Assembly: GCF_000993785.3 (NCBI RefSeq)
Contig: NZ_CP009922.3
Coordinates: 2,108,001-2,172,000 of the forward strand
Length of the DNA: 64,000 bases
Direction of reading: 5' to 3'
Origin: Streptomyces xiamenensis
GTDB taxonomy: Bacteria > Actinomycetota > Actinomycetes > Streptomycetales > Streptomycetaceae
Below the pieces are notes generated by a model. The model saw only the letters and a program-made list of their open reading frames with translations. It searched no databases and had not been told where the DNA came from. The position numbers and the translations under genes were made by a program. Positions 8,050 to 16,573 of the stretch are shown here, in pieces. How positions within the stretch are numbered: the stretch's first letter is position 1; every line of letters starts with the position of its first letter.

Positions 8050-8739
8050 TCAGCCCGGGGGCAGCGGGGCGGTGCGCGGCGGGAGGTGGTTCAGCAGGCC
8101 GGTGCGCACGGCCAGGGCCGCCGCCTCCAGGCGGGAGGCCGTGCCCAGTTTCGTCAGCAGCCGCTGCACATGGGTACGCGCGGTGCTCGGGGCCACCCCC
8201 AGGCCGGCCGCTATGAGCCGGGTGTCCTCGCCCTCCACGATCCGCAGCAGCACATCGATCTCGCGCTCCGTCAGCAGGGACGCCAGCCGCGCGCCCTCCG
8301 CGTCCGGGCCGCTGCTGGGGCTGAGCAGTTCGGTGAACGCCTCCCGCAGCAGCGCGGGCGCCACCGCCGCCTCGCCGGCCCGTACCTTGGCCATGGCGCG
8401 TTCGACACCCTCGATGCGCTCGTCGTGGCGCACATACCCGCGCGCCCCGGTCGCGAAGGCCACCGCGACCCCGCGCGGGCTGGGCACCGGGCCCAGCACC
8501 AGCACCCCCACCCGCGGTGCCTCACGGCGCAGCCGCTGCACCAGATCCAGCGCCCCCGGCGCCTCCGGCGCGGCCGAACCCAGCAGGCACACCTCGGGCT
8601 GCTTGCCCAGCACCAGGTCCGCCGCGCGTCCGGCCGGCGCGCCCGCGCCCAGCACCCGGTGCCCGCGGACCCGCAGCGCGGAGGCCAGCGCCTCCGCCAC
8701 CAGCCGCCGGTCGTCGACGACCACGACCCGTACGCTCAT
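8050..8739 (-). CDS. Atypical LuxR-family response regulator without phospho-acceptor Asp
   Basis: 229 aa. The N-terminal receiver starts normally (VRVVVVDDRRLVAEAL), but the strand that should end in the phospho-acceptor Asp reads PEVCLLGSAAPEA, with glycine in its place, so ordinary phosphorylation is unlikely. The C-terminal helix-turn-helix is intact: LTEREIDVLLRIVEGEDTRLIAAGLGVAPSTARTHVQRLLTKLG. Its ATG overlaps the stop of the PQQ-propeller membrane protein (ATGA at 8736-8739), so the two are co-translated. Inferred: activity may be set by a ligand or partner rather than a kinase. Confidence 0.87.
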   Translation of the reverse strand: MSVRVVVVDDRRLVAEALASALRVRGHRVLGAGAPAGRAADLVLGKQPEVCLLGSAAPEAPGALDLVQRLRREAPRVGVLVLGPVPSPRGVAVAFATGARGYVRHDERIEGVERAMAKVRAGEAAVAPALLREAFTELLSPSSGPDAEGARLASLLTEREIDVLLRIVEGEDTRLIAAGLGVAPSTARTHVQRLLTKLGTASRLEAAALAVRTGLLNHLPPRTAPLPPG

Positions 8740-10409
8740 CGATAGACCAGCGCGGCGGGTGTGTCGGGCTCGTCGTGCGTGTAGTACCGCTCATTGACCA
8801 TGACGAAGGCGCCGTTGTGCCACAGCAGCATCGTGTCGTCGTCGATGACACTACTCATCATCGCCCATTCCACATCCCTTTGCGTGCGGTCCAGCGTCAT
8901 CAGCGGGGTGGCTTCCTCGGTTTCGGGATCAATGGCGACCACCATGCCCTCAGTCTGCGAGTCGGCGAGCTGATACGCGAGCACTTGGCCGTGCACGACC
9001 GCGAACGGCTTGATATAGCCGCCGCTGATGGGCTTCACCTCGTACAGTGCCGTCCCGGTGCTGAGGTCGAAGGCGACCACCGAGTTGCCGTCTCCCCCCA
9101 CCGAGGGCTGCCCGGTGAGGTAGAGGAATCCGTCGGTGACCTCCGCGCCGCGGCAGTCGTCCAGGATGTTGACCCGGCAGGGCCGCACCTGCCGCTCCGG
9201 GTCGAAGTCGATGACGTGCGCGATCTCCTCGTACGCGTCGTCGATCACCCAGATCTGCTGCACCGGGCTCTCGGTCATCTCACCGACCCGGGTGGCGACC
9301 ACCAGCGGGGCGATGGACAGGACGGACTCGACGGTGAACGGCTCCCCCTCGTGTTCGGCGCCGAATTCCCACTCCCACAGGTCCTCGCCGCTCGGCGCGG
9401 TCGCGCGGACGCTGCCCCGGTCGAAGTCCAGCATCCCGCCGCAGGTCATCACGGCGACCAGGGTCTCGTCGATGTTGGCGTAGTTGCGCTCGCGGCAGTT
9501 GTCGTCCGAGCGCGGCTCCCAGATCTTCTTGGCGTCGGTGATGCTGTAGCCGGAGCCGCCGTTGGCGGTGCCGATCGCCACGATGTCGCCGACGATCGCC
9601 GGGAAGTCCCAGCCGCCGCCCAGCGAGTTCCGGCTCGCCTCGTGCCGCAGGGTGAACAGTTCCTCCCCCGCCGCGATGTCCACGACCGTCAGGAACTCGC
9701 ACTCCAGGCCCTGGAGCACCGCCACCCGGTCCTGGGAGGCGGTGACGGACGCGTTGCAGCCGCCCTCGTGGTGCTCCAGCGGCACGGTCCACACCTCGGT
9801 GCCGTCCGTCAGGGCGTACGCGACCAGGCCCTGCGGCATCAGCCGCACCAGGTGGTCGCCGGAGATCCAGGTGCCGGAGGCCTGGATCAGCCCGTCGCCG
9901 ACCTCGGGGATGGGCTCCTGCCAGGCCAGCGAGGCGTCGACCGGTTCGGTGGGCAGCGGCTCCTGTTCGCCGGGCGCGGTCTGCGCGCCGTTCCCGCCGT
10001 CCTCGCCCTCACCCGCGCTGTCGCCGGTGAGCAGCCACACCGTGCCGCCGCCGATCAGCGCGAGGGCGAGCAGCCCGGCCACGCCCATCAGCGCCCACTG
10101 CCAGCCGGGCCGCCGGGGCTTCCTGACCTCGATCGAGCCCGGGCCGTACGGGGACGGCGCGGGCAGCGGGGTGCCGGGCGCCGGGTGCGCGCCGGGCGAG
10201 GTCGGCGGGCCGAAACCGCCGGTCGGCGGTCCGGCCGGCGGGCCCTGCCCGGAGTCCGCCCCATACCCCCACGCGGAGGACGGCGGGGGCGGTGGGGTGG
10301 CCGGGCCGAAGCTTCCGCTCGGGGGCCCGGCCGGTGGCGGGGTCGCCGGACCGTAGGGGGACGGCGGTGGTGTGGACGGCGGCTGGGACGGCGGTGGCGG
10401 CTGAGACAT
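8736..10409 (-). CDS. Single-pass membrane protein with PQQ-like beta-propeller
   Basis: 557 aa from ATG at 10409 (GGGGGAG ribosome site). Residues 1-90 are a cytoplasmic Pro/Gly/Tyr-rich tail (PPPSPYGP repeats), 104-127 form one membrane helix, and the rest is outside the membrane. The outer part has PQQ-repeat strands such as LVAYALTDGTEVWTVPL, LTVVDIAAGEELFTL and VVAFDLSTGTALYEV. The fold is a sensor or scaffold; no dehydrogenase motif is evident. It is translationally coupled to the atypical regulator downstream, suggesting a sensor/regulator pair. Ligand unknown. Confidence 0.8.
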   Translation of the reverse strand: MSQPPPPSQPPSTPPPSPYGPATPPPAGPPSGSFGPATPPPPPSSAWGYGADSGQGPPAGPPTGGFGPPTSPGAHPAPGTPLPAPSPYGPGSIEVRKPRRPGWQWALMGVAGLLALALIGGGTVWLLTGDSAGEGEDGGNGAQTAPGEQEPLPTEPVDASLAWQEPIPEVGDGLIQASGTWISGDHLVRLMPQGLVAYALTDGTEVWTVPLEHHEGGCNASVTASQDRVAVLQGLECEFLTVVDIAAGEELFTLRHEASRNSLGGGWDFPAIVGDIVAIGTANGGSGYSITDAKKIWEPRSDDNCRERNYANIDETLVAVMTCGGMLDFDRGSVRATAPSGEDLWEWEFGAEHEGEPFTVESVLSIAPLVVATRVGEMTESPVQQIWVIDDAYEEIAHVIDFDPERQVRPCRVNILDDCRGAEVTDGFLYLTGQPSVGGDGNSVVAFDLSTGTALYEVKPISGGYIKPFAVVHGQVLAYQLADSQTEGMVVAIDPETEEATPLMTLDRTQRDVEWAMMSSVIDDDTMLLWHNGAFVMVNERYYTHDEPDTPAALVYR

Positions 10410-10504
10410 GGACTCCCCCTGGGCGGCGGCACGCCCGTTCTTTCTACCACCGCGCCCCGGCACGACGGACGGCCGTCCCCGGCCCCAGTCCTTCCCACCG
10501 CCCC

Positions 10505-12370
10505 TTATGCGCCCTCGGACAGCTCCAGCCAGCGGGTCTCCAGCTCGTCCCGGCGGGCCGACAGCTCCCGCAACCTGCTGTCGAGACCGGCCACCCGCGC
10601 GAAGTCCGTGGCGTGTTCGGCCATTTCCTTGTGCAGGTCGGCCTCCTCGCCGTCGAGCCGCTCCAGTTGCCGCTCGATCTTCTGGATCTCCTTCTGCGCG
10701 GCCCGGGACAGCTGGGCCGGGGACGCGGCGGCCGGGGCGGACCCGGTCCCTCCCGCGGCCGGCGCCGGCTGCGCCGCCTGCGGTGCCTTCCGCGCCGACC
10801 TGCGCTCCAGGTACTCGTCGATGCCGCGCGGCAGCATCCGCAGCGTCCGGTCGCCCAGCAGCGCGTAGACCCGGTCGGTGGTCCGCTCGACGAAGTACCG
10901 GTCGTGGCTGATCACCACCAGCGATCCGGGCCAGCCGTCGAGCAGATCCTCCAGCTGGGTGAGCGTCTCGATGTCCAGGTCGTTCGTCGGCTCGTCCAGG
11001 AACAGCACGTTGGGCTCGTCCATCAGCAGCCGCAGGATCTGCAGCCGCCGCCGCTCACCGCCGGACAGATCGCCGACCGGCGTCCACTGCCGCTCCTTGG
11101 TGAAGCCGAACCGCTCGCACAGCTGCGAGGCGGTCATCTCCCGCCCCTTGCCGAGCTCGACGCGCGACCGCACGGACTGCACCGCCTGGAGCACCCGCCA
11201 CGACGGGTCCACCTCCCGTACCTCCTGGGAGAGATACGCCAGCCGTACGGTCTTGCCGGTCCTGATCCGGCCCGCGGTCACCAGCGGCGAGCCGCCGCGG
11301 TCGCCCTCGGGGTCGGCGGCGGACTCCGCCATGGCGCGCAGCAGCGAGGTCTTGCCCGCGCCGTTGACGCCGACCAGGCCGATCCGGTCGCCGGGGCCGA
11401 GCTGCCAGGTGAGGTGGCGCAGCAGGTCGCGGCCCGCGCCGTCCTCCCCGCCGACCCGTACCGTCACGTCCTCCAGGTCGAAGACGGTGCGGCCCAGGCG
11501 GGCGTTGGCGAACTTCATCAGCTCGGCGGTGTCGCGCGGCGGCGGCACGTCCGCGATCAGCGCGTTGGCGGCCTCCATCCGGAAGCGCGGCTTGCTGGTA
11601 CGGGCCGGGGCGCCGCGCCGCAGCCAGGCCAGCTCCTTGCGCATCAGGTTCTGCCGCTTGACCTCCTCGGTGGCGGCGATGCGCTCCCGCTCGGCGCGCG
11701 CGAACACGTAGTCGCTGTAGCCGCCTTCGTAGGCGTGCACCGCGCCGCGCTGCACGTCCCACATCCGGGTGCAGACCTGGTCCAGGAACCAGCGGTCGTG
11801 CGTGACGACCACCAGCGCGGAACGGCGGGTGCGCAGATGGCCGGCCAGCCAGGAGATGCCCTCCACGTCCAGGTGGTTGGTGGGCTCGTCAAGCACGACC
11901 AGGTCCTGCTCGGCGATCAGCAGCTTGGCCAGCGCGATGCGGCGCCGCTCACCACCGGACAGCGGGCCGATGACGGTGTCCAGGCCCTGCGGGAAGCCGG
12001 GCAGGTCGAGCCCGCCGAACAGGCCGGTCAGCACGTCCCGCACCCGGGCGTCGCCGGCCCACGCGTGGTCGGGCAGGTCGCCGATGACCTCGTGCCGGAT
12101 GGTGGCGGCCGGGTCGAGGGAGTCGTGCTGGGTGAGCAGGCCAAGCCGCAGCCCGCCCACGTGGGTGACCCGTCCGCTGTCCGGCTCCTCCTGCTTGGCG
12201 AGGACGCGGATGAGGGTGGTCTTGCCGTCGCCGTTGCGCCCCACCACGCCGATCCGGTCGCCCTCCCCGACGCCCAGGGAGATGCCGTCCAGGAGCGTAC
12301 GGGTGCCGTACACCTTGCTGACGGACTCCACGTTGGCGAGGTTGCGGGAGGAGGAAGAGGGGGTGGACAA
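10505..12370 (-). CDS. ABC-F family ATPase
   Basis: 621 aa with two ABC domains and no membrane segments. Domain 1: Walker A GRNGDGKTTL, signature LSGGERRRIAL, Walker B LVVLDEPTNHLD. Domain 2: GVNGAGKTSLL, LSGGERRRLQIL, VLFLDEPTNDLD. The domains are joined by a charged ABC-F linker, and a coiled-coil C-terminus (EIQKIERQLERLDGEEADLHKEM) ends the protein. ABC-F proteins act on the ribosome as translation factors or protect against antibiotics; which applies cannot be told. The TTG start at 12370 is chosen for its AGGAG site seven bases upstream. It begins 2 bp after the ispE stop. Confidence 0.92.
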   Translation of the reverse strand: MSTPSSSSRNLANVESVSKVYGTRTLLDGISLGVGEGDRIGVVGRNGDGKTTLIRVLAKQEEPDSGRVTHVGGLRLGLLTQHDSLDPAATIRHEVIGDLPDHAWAGDARVRDVLTGLFGGLDLPGFPQGLDTVIGPLSGGERRRIALAKLLIAEQDLVVLDEPTNHLDVEGISWLAGHLRTRRSALVVVTHDRWFLDQVCTRMWDVQRGAVHAYEGGYSDYVFARAERERIAATEEVKRQNLMRKELAWLRRGAPARTSKPRFRMEAANALIADVPPPRDTAELMKFANARLGRTVFDLEDVTVRVGGEDGAGRDLLRHLTWQLGPGDRIGLVGVNGAGKTSLLRAMAESAADPEGDRGGSPLVTAGRIRTGKTVRLAYLSQEVREVDPSWRVLQAVQSVRSRVELGKGREMTASQLCERFGFTKERQWTPVGDLSGGERRRLQILRLLMDEPNVLFLDEPTNDLDIETLTQLEDLLDGWPGSLVVISHDRYFVERTTDRVYALLGDRTLRMLPRGIDEYLERRSARKAPQAAQPAPAAGGTGSAPAAASPAQLSRAAQKEIQKIERQLERLDGEEADLHKEMAEHATDFARVAGLDSRLRELSARRDELETRWLELSEGA

Positions 12371-12372
12371 GG

Positions 12373-13308
12373 TCAGGCTCCTGAGATGGTGAGAACGCCG
12401 GCGCCGGGGGCCGGGGAGGTGGTGGCGCGGGCGGCGCGGCAGGTGCCCGAGCCCTCCAGGACGGTGGCGATCCGGGCGGCGGTGGGGGCGTCGGGGGCCA
12501 GGAAGGCGCAGGTGGGCCCGGAGCCGGAGACCAGTCCGGCGAGCGCGCCGGCGGCACTGCCGGCCTCCAGGACGTCCTCCAGGGAGGGTCGCAGAGAGAT
12601 GGCGGCCGGCTGGAGGTCGTTGCTCAGCGCGCCGGCCAGGGCGTAGGCGTCGCCGTCGCGCAGGGCGGCGAGCAGGGCGGGGGACGCCTCCGGGGCGGGG
12701 GCGGGGTCCTCGCCGCGCAGCCGGTCGCACTCGCGGTAGACCTCAGGGGTGGACAGGCCGCCGTCGGCCAGCGCGAACACCCAGTGGAAGGTGCCGCCGA
12801 CCGGGAGCGGGGTCAGCAGCTCGCCGCGGCCCAGGCCGAGGGCGGCGCCCCCGACGATGGCGAAGGGCACGTCCGAGCCGAGCCGGCCGGCCAGTTCGAG
12901 CAGTTCCTCACGGGGGGTACCCGTGCCCCACAGTTCGGCGCAGGCGAGGAGGGCGGCGGCGCCGTCCGCGCTGCCGCCGGCCATGCCGCCGGCCACCGGG
13001 ATGTCCTTGTCGATGTGGAGGTGGACGTCGGCCCGTTCCCGGCCGGTGTGCGCCGCGAGCAGTTCGGCGGCGCGGGCGGCGAGGTTGGTGCCGTCGAGGG
13101 GGACGAGGGCGCTGCCGGGTCCTGCGCAGGTGATGGACAGCCGGGGCGCGGGGCGGGCGGTGACACGGTCCTGGAGGCCGACCGCGAGGAAGACGTTGGC
13201 GAGGTCGTGGTAGCCGTCCGCGCGCGGCGGACCGACGGCCAGTTGCACATTGACCTTCGCGGGAACGCGGATCGTGACGGCCGGCACGGAGGCGGCGGGA
13301 TGGGACAT
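12373..13308 (-). CDS. ispE: 4-diphosphocytidyl-2-C-methyl-D-erythritol kinase
   Basis: 311 aa; ATP-dependent kinase of the MEP isoprenoid pathway. GHMP motifs: AKVNVQLAVGPPRADGYHDL at the N-terminus and PVAGGMAGGSADGAAALL, plus LVSGSGPTCAFL near the C-terminus. Start ATG at 13308 is followed directly by the family's conserved N-terminus; the longer open frame is not plausible. It lies between rsmA (303 bp upstream) and the ABC-F gene, the usual actinobacterial order. Confidence 0.95.
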   Translation of the reverse strand: MSHPAASVPAVTIRVPAKVNVQLAVGPPRADGYHDLANVFLAVGLQDRVTARPAPRLSITCAGPGSALVPLDGTNLAARAAELLAAHTGRERADVHLHIDKDIPVAGGMAGGSADGAAALLACAELWGTGTPREELLELAGRLGSDVPFAIVGGAALGLGRGELLTPLPVGGTFHWVFALADGGLSTPEVYRECDRLRGEDPAPAPEASPALLAALRDGDAYALAGALSNDLQPAAISLRPSLEDVLEAGSAAGALAGLVSGSGPTCAFLAPDAPTAARIATVLEGSGTCRAARATTSPAPGAGVLTISGA

Positions 13309-13611
13309 GCCCCACAGCCTAGGGCGTGCCGGCGGGGCCCCGCCCAGGTGATGGCGGGAGAGAACCGGCCGGGGAACCGGTTGCCCCGCCCGGCCCGGCG
13401 AAATGTGTCCGGGGATCGGCTCGGGGCGCGTTCCGGGTTCCGGAACCAGAGCGGGCACCGTGACCGGCCCACCGGGCCGGGTTCTCCGCCGACGCCCGTG
13501 CGCGCACGCCTGTGGTCGGCGACCCGCGGCGCCTTCCCGGTCGTCCCCGATCCGGCCGGCACCCCGTTCCGCTTCGTCCGGCCCGCCCGACGCCCCGCGG
13601 TCCGCCCGCTG
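13309..13611. other. Intergenic region between rsmA and ispE
   Basis: 303 bp without a credible gene. It contains a perfect 12-bp dyad, GGTTCCGGAACC (13436-13447), and nearby AACCGG/CCGGTT repeats, so it may carry a separate promoter or operator for ispE-abcF. Confidence 0.35.
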
Positions 13612-14472
13612 TCAGGCGGGGCGGTGTTCCGCGATCCGGGCGAAGTCCTCCACCGACAGCGCCTCGCCGCGCGCGCCCGGGCTGACCCCGGCCGCCGTGC
13701 ACGCCGCCTCCGCCGCCGCCGGGGAACCGGCCCAGCCGGACAGGGCCGAGCGCAGGGTCTTGCGGCGCTGCGCGAACGCCGCGTCGATCACCGCGAAGAC
13801 CTCTTCGCGGGACGCGGTCGTCACCGGCGGTTCGCGGCGGGTGAGGGCGACCAGGCCCGAGTCGACGTTGGGGGCCGGCCAGAAGACGGTGCGGCCGATC
13901 GCCCCGGCCCGGCGCACGTCCGCGTACCAGGCGGCCTTGACCGACGGCACCCCGTACACCTTCGAGCCGGGGGGCGCGGCCAGCCGGTCGGCGACCTCGG
14001 ACTGGACCATCACCAGGCCGTGCCGGATGCCGGGGAAGAGCGCCAGCATGTGCAGCAGCACCGGGACGGCCACGTTGTAGGGCAGGTTGGCGACCAGCGC
14101 GGTGGGGGCGGGGCCGGGCAGTTCGGTGACGCGCAGCGCGTCCCGGTGCACCAGGGAGAACCGGTCGGCGCGCTCCGGGAGCCGGGCGGCGACGGTGGCG
14201 GGGAGCGCGGCGGCCAGGGTGTCGTCGATCTCGACCGCCGTGACATGTCCGGCGGTGCGCAGCAGAGCCAGGGTGAGGGAGCCGAGCCCGGGGCCGATCT
14301 CGACCACGACATCGTTCTCGTCGACACCGGCGGCGCGCACGATGCGGCGCACCGTGTTGGCGTCGATGACGAAGTTCTGGCCGCGCTGCTTGGTGGGGCG
14401 GACCCCCAGGGCCGCGGCGAGTTCGCGGATGTCGGCCGCGCTGAGCAGGTCCCCGTCGAGTGCGTCAGTCAT
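13612..14472 (-). CDS. rsmA: 16S rRNA (adenine1518/1519-N6)-dimethyltransferase
   Basis: 286 aa (KsgA); dimethylates two adjacent adenines in the 3' hairpin of 16S rRNA during small-subunit assembly. Motifs in order: [18 protein letters not shown], the SAM loop [16 protein letters not shown], and the catalytic [12 protein letters not shown]. The start overlaps the tatD stop by 8 bp. The resuscitation-factor gene often found between these two in actinobacteria is absent. Confidence 0.95.
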   Translation of the reverse strand: MTDALDGDLLSAADIRELAAALGVRPTKQRGQNFVIDANTVRRIVRAAGVDENDVVVEIGPGLGSLTLALLRTAGHVTAVEIDDTLAAALPATVAARLPERADRFSLVHRDALRVTELPGPAPTALVANLPYNVAVPVLLHMLALFPGIRHGLVMVQSEVADRLAAPPGSKVYGVPSVKAAWYADVRRAGAIGRTVFWPAPNVDSGLVALTRREPPVTTASREEVFAVIDAAFAQRRKTLRSALSGWAGSPAAAEAACTAAGVSPGARGEALSVEDFARIAEHRPA

Positions 14473-15307
14473 CGCCGAACACCCGCACCGTGTTGGCCGC
14501 GATGTGCGCGGCGAGGTCGTCCTCCGGCAGGCCCTTGATCTTCGCTATGGCGCGCAGGGTGACGGGGATGAGGTACGGGGCGTTGGGGCGGCCCCGGAAG
14601 GGGGCGGGGGTGAGGAACGGGGCGTCCGTCTCCACCAGGAGCAGTTCCGGCGGGGCAGCCAGCAGGGCGTCGCGCAGCGGCTGGGCGCTGGCGAAGGTCA
14701 CGTTGCCCGCGAAGGACAGGTAATAGCCCTCGGCCGCGCAGATCTCCGCCATCGCCGCGTCACCGGAAAAGCAGTGGAACACGGTGCGTTCGGGAGCGCC
14801 TTCCTCCTTGAGAATGCGCAACACATCTTCGTGGGCGTCGCGGTCGTGAATGACCAGGGCTTTCCCGTGCTCTTTCGCGAGGGCGATGTGACGGCGGAAG
14901 GAATGGTGCTGGGCGGCCTTTCCCTCGTCACCGGTGCGGAAATAGTCGAGCCCGGTCTCGCCGATGGCCCGCACCTGCGGAAGGCCGGCCAGCGAGGCGA
15001 TCTCCTCCAGGGCGGCGTCCAGCCCGTCCCCCAGCCGCGGCGCCTCGTTCGGGTGCAGGGCGACGGCCGCCCAGATCCGGTCGGGGTACCGGGCGGCGGT
15101 CTCGGCGGCCCAGTGGGCGCGGGCGACGTCGCAGCCGATCTGCACGACCCGGGTGACTCCCACGGCTGCGGCAGCGGCCAGCGCCTCCTCGACGGTGGTG
15201 TCCTGCATGTCGAGGTGGGTGTGCGCGTCGGCGACGGGTACGGCCAGCGGCTCGGGCGGCGGAGGCGGCACGGACTGCTCCGCCTTCGCCTTGGCGGACT
15301 TGGGCAT
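14465..15307 (-). CDS. tatD: TatD family metal-dependent deoxyribonuclease
   Basis: 280 aa TIM-barrel hydrolase. Metal and active-site motifs: [43 protein letters not shown] and [12 protein letters not shown]. TatD proteins act as Mg-dependent 3'-5' exonucleases in DNA quality control. The N-terminal 20 residues are a charged/proline-rich extension. It overlaps rsmA by 8 bp, so the pair is co-translated. Confidence 0.93.
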   Translation of the reverse strand: MPKSAKAKAEQSVPPPPPEPLAVPVADAHTHLDMQDTTVEEALAAAAAVGVTRVVQIGCDVARAHWAAETAARYPDRIWAAVALHPNEAPRLGDGLDAALEEIASLAGLPQVRAIGETGLDYFRTGDEGKAAQHHSFRRHIALAKEHGKALVIHDRDAHEDVLRILKEEGAPERTVFHCFSGDAAMAEICAAEGYYLSFAGNVTFASAQPLRDALLAAPPELLLVETDAPFLTPAPFRGRPNAPYLIPVTLRAIAKIKGLPEDDLAAHIAANTVRVFGDD

Positions 15308-15344
15308 GGGGTCGATCCTACGGCGCCGTGCGGCGCCCCCGTGC

Positions 15345-15632
15345 TCAGCCCCGGGCCCGCCGGACGGCCGCCACCCGCCCGGGCCGCATCACCCGCACCC
15401 GGTGCCCGTCACAGTTGGGGCAGGTCGGATAGGTGAGCGGCGAGCGGACCTGTTTTCCCCCGACGTAATACTCGACCATGGGGCGGCCGTGCGGATCACG
15501 CAGGTGCTCGACGCTGAATTTCTGTTCCCAGCCGTAGCCGCAGCTCAGGCAGGCGAAGGAATACGCGGCGTGGGTCGTGTACCCCTCCGCGCCGCCCATT
15601 TCCGGCGGGAGATTCGGATTCGGAACATTCAT
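15345..15632 (-). CDS. Small zinc-ribbon protein
   Basis: 95 aa from ATG at 15632 with AAGGAG eight bases upstream. Two Cys pairs, CLSCGYGW (29-32) and CPNCDGHRV (about 71-74), form a rubredoxin-like zinc ribbon. The charged C-terminus VMRPGRVAAVRRARG may contact nucleic acid. It lies between rsmI and tatD on the same strand. Function is unknown. Confidence 0.8.
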   Translation of the reverse strand: MNVPNPNLPPEMGGAEGYTTHAAYSFACLSCGYGWEQKFSVEHLRDPHGRPMVEYYVGGKQVRSPLTYPTCPNCDGHRVRVMRPGRVAAVRRARG

Positions 15633-15663
15633 GGTGCGGCTCCTTGGAGACCTTCACCCCATT

Positions 15664-16542
15664 TTAGTCCGTTTTGGCCGCCACCACCGCGTCGAAGACG
15701 TTCCGCTTGGGCAGCCCGGCCTCCTTGGCGACCTCGGCGATGGCCTCCTTGCGGCGCTGTCCGGCCTCCTCGCGGGCGGCCACCCGGCGCGCCAGCTCCT
15801 GCGCGTCCACCTCGGCCGTCCCGGCGGCCGGAGCGCCCTCGACGACGACGGTGATCTCGCCCCGTACCCCCTGTGCCGCCCAGCGGGCCAGCTCGGCCAG
15901 CGGTCCGCGCCGCACCTCCTCGTACGTCTTGGTCAGCTCCCGGCACACCGCCGCCCGCCGCTCGGTGCCGAAGACCTCGGCCATCGCGGTCAGGGTGGCG
16001 GCCAGCCGGTGCGGCGACTCGAAGTAGACGAGCGTGCGCGGCTCCTCCGCGACCTCGCGCAGCCGCGCGGAGCGCTCCCCCGGCTTGCGCGGCGGGAACC
16101 CCTCGAAGCAGAACCGGTCCACCGGCAGCCCGGACAGCGCCAGCGCGGTCAGCACGGCGGAGGGCCCCGGCACCGCGGTCACCCGTACCCCGCGCTCGAC
16201 GGCGGCGGCGACGAGCCGGTAGCCGGGGTCGGAGACGGAGGGCATGCCGGCGTCGGTGACCAGCAGCACGCGGGCGCCGCGCACCAGCTCCTTGATCAGC
16301 TCGGCGGTGCGGACCGTCTCGTTCCCCTCGAAGTACGACACCACCCGGCCGCCGGTCTGCACCCCCAGCGCCTGGGTCAGCCGGCGCAGCCTGCGGGTGT
16401 CCTCGGCGGCGACGATGTCCGCGGCCTCCAGCTCGCCGCCCAGCCGGGGCGGGGCGTCCGCCGGATCACCGATCGGGGTGCCCGCCAGTACAAGAGTGCC
16501 CAGCTCCCCCTCGTACGCCGTGTACTGCGTCTCCTCCGTCAT
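15664..16542 (-). CDS. rsmI: 16S rRNA (cytidine1402-2'-O)-methyltransferase
   Basis: 292 aa. Tetrapyrrole-methylase fold with LVLAGTPIGDPADAPPR, VAAEDTRRLRRL, VSYFEGNE and TDAGMPSVSDPGYRLVAAA, all diagnostic of RsmI. It methylates the ribose of C1402 in the decoding centre. ATG at 16542 is chosen over the upstream ATG (16551) because the GGGAGG site sits at the right distance for it. Divergent from the protein mannosyltransferase, with 31 bp between starts. Confidence 0.93.
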   Translation of the reverse strand: MTEETQYTAYEGELGTLVLAGTPIGDPADAPPRLGGELEAADIVAAEDTRRLRRLTQALGVQTGGRVVSYFEGNETVRTAELIKELVRGARVLLVTDAGMPSVSDPGYRLVAAAVERGVRVTAVPGPSAVLTALALSGLPVDRFCFEGFPPRKPGERSARLREVAEEPRTLVYFESPHRLAATLTAMAEVFGTERRAAVCRELTKTYEEVRRGPLAELARWAAQGVRGEITVVVEGAPAAGTAEVDAQELARRVAAREEAGQRRKEAIAEVAKEAGLPKRNVFDAVVAAKTD

Positions 16543-16573
16543 ACGCCCCATCCTCCCAGGCCCGGATGTCAAG

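Noticed and set aside
7538..8797. Long plus-strand frames in and beyond the gal-regulator gap
   Set aside because: Arg/Pro/Ser-rich translation without domain; it overlaps the atypical response regulator antisense.
12784..14538. 584-codon plus-strand frame across ispE and rsmA
   Set aside because: Spans two well-supported minus-strand genes and the gap between; no recognisable domain.
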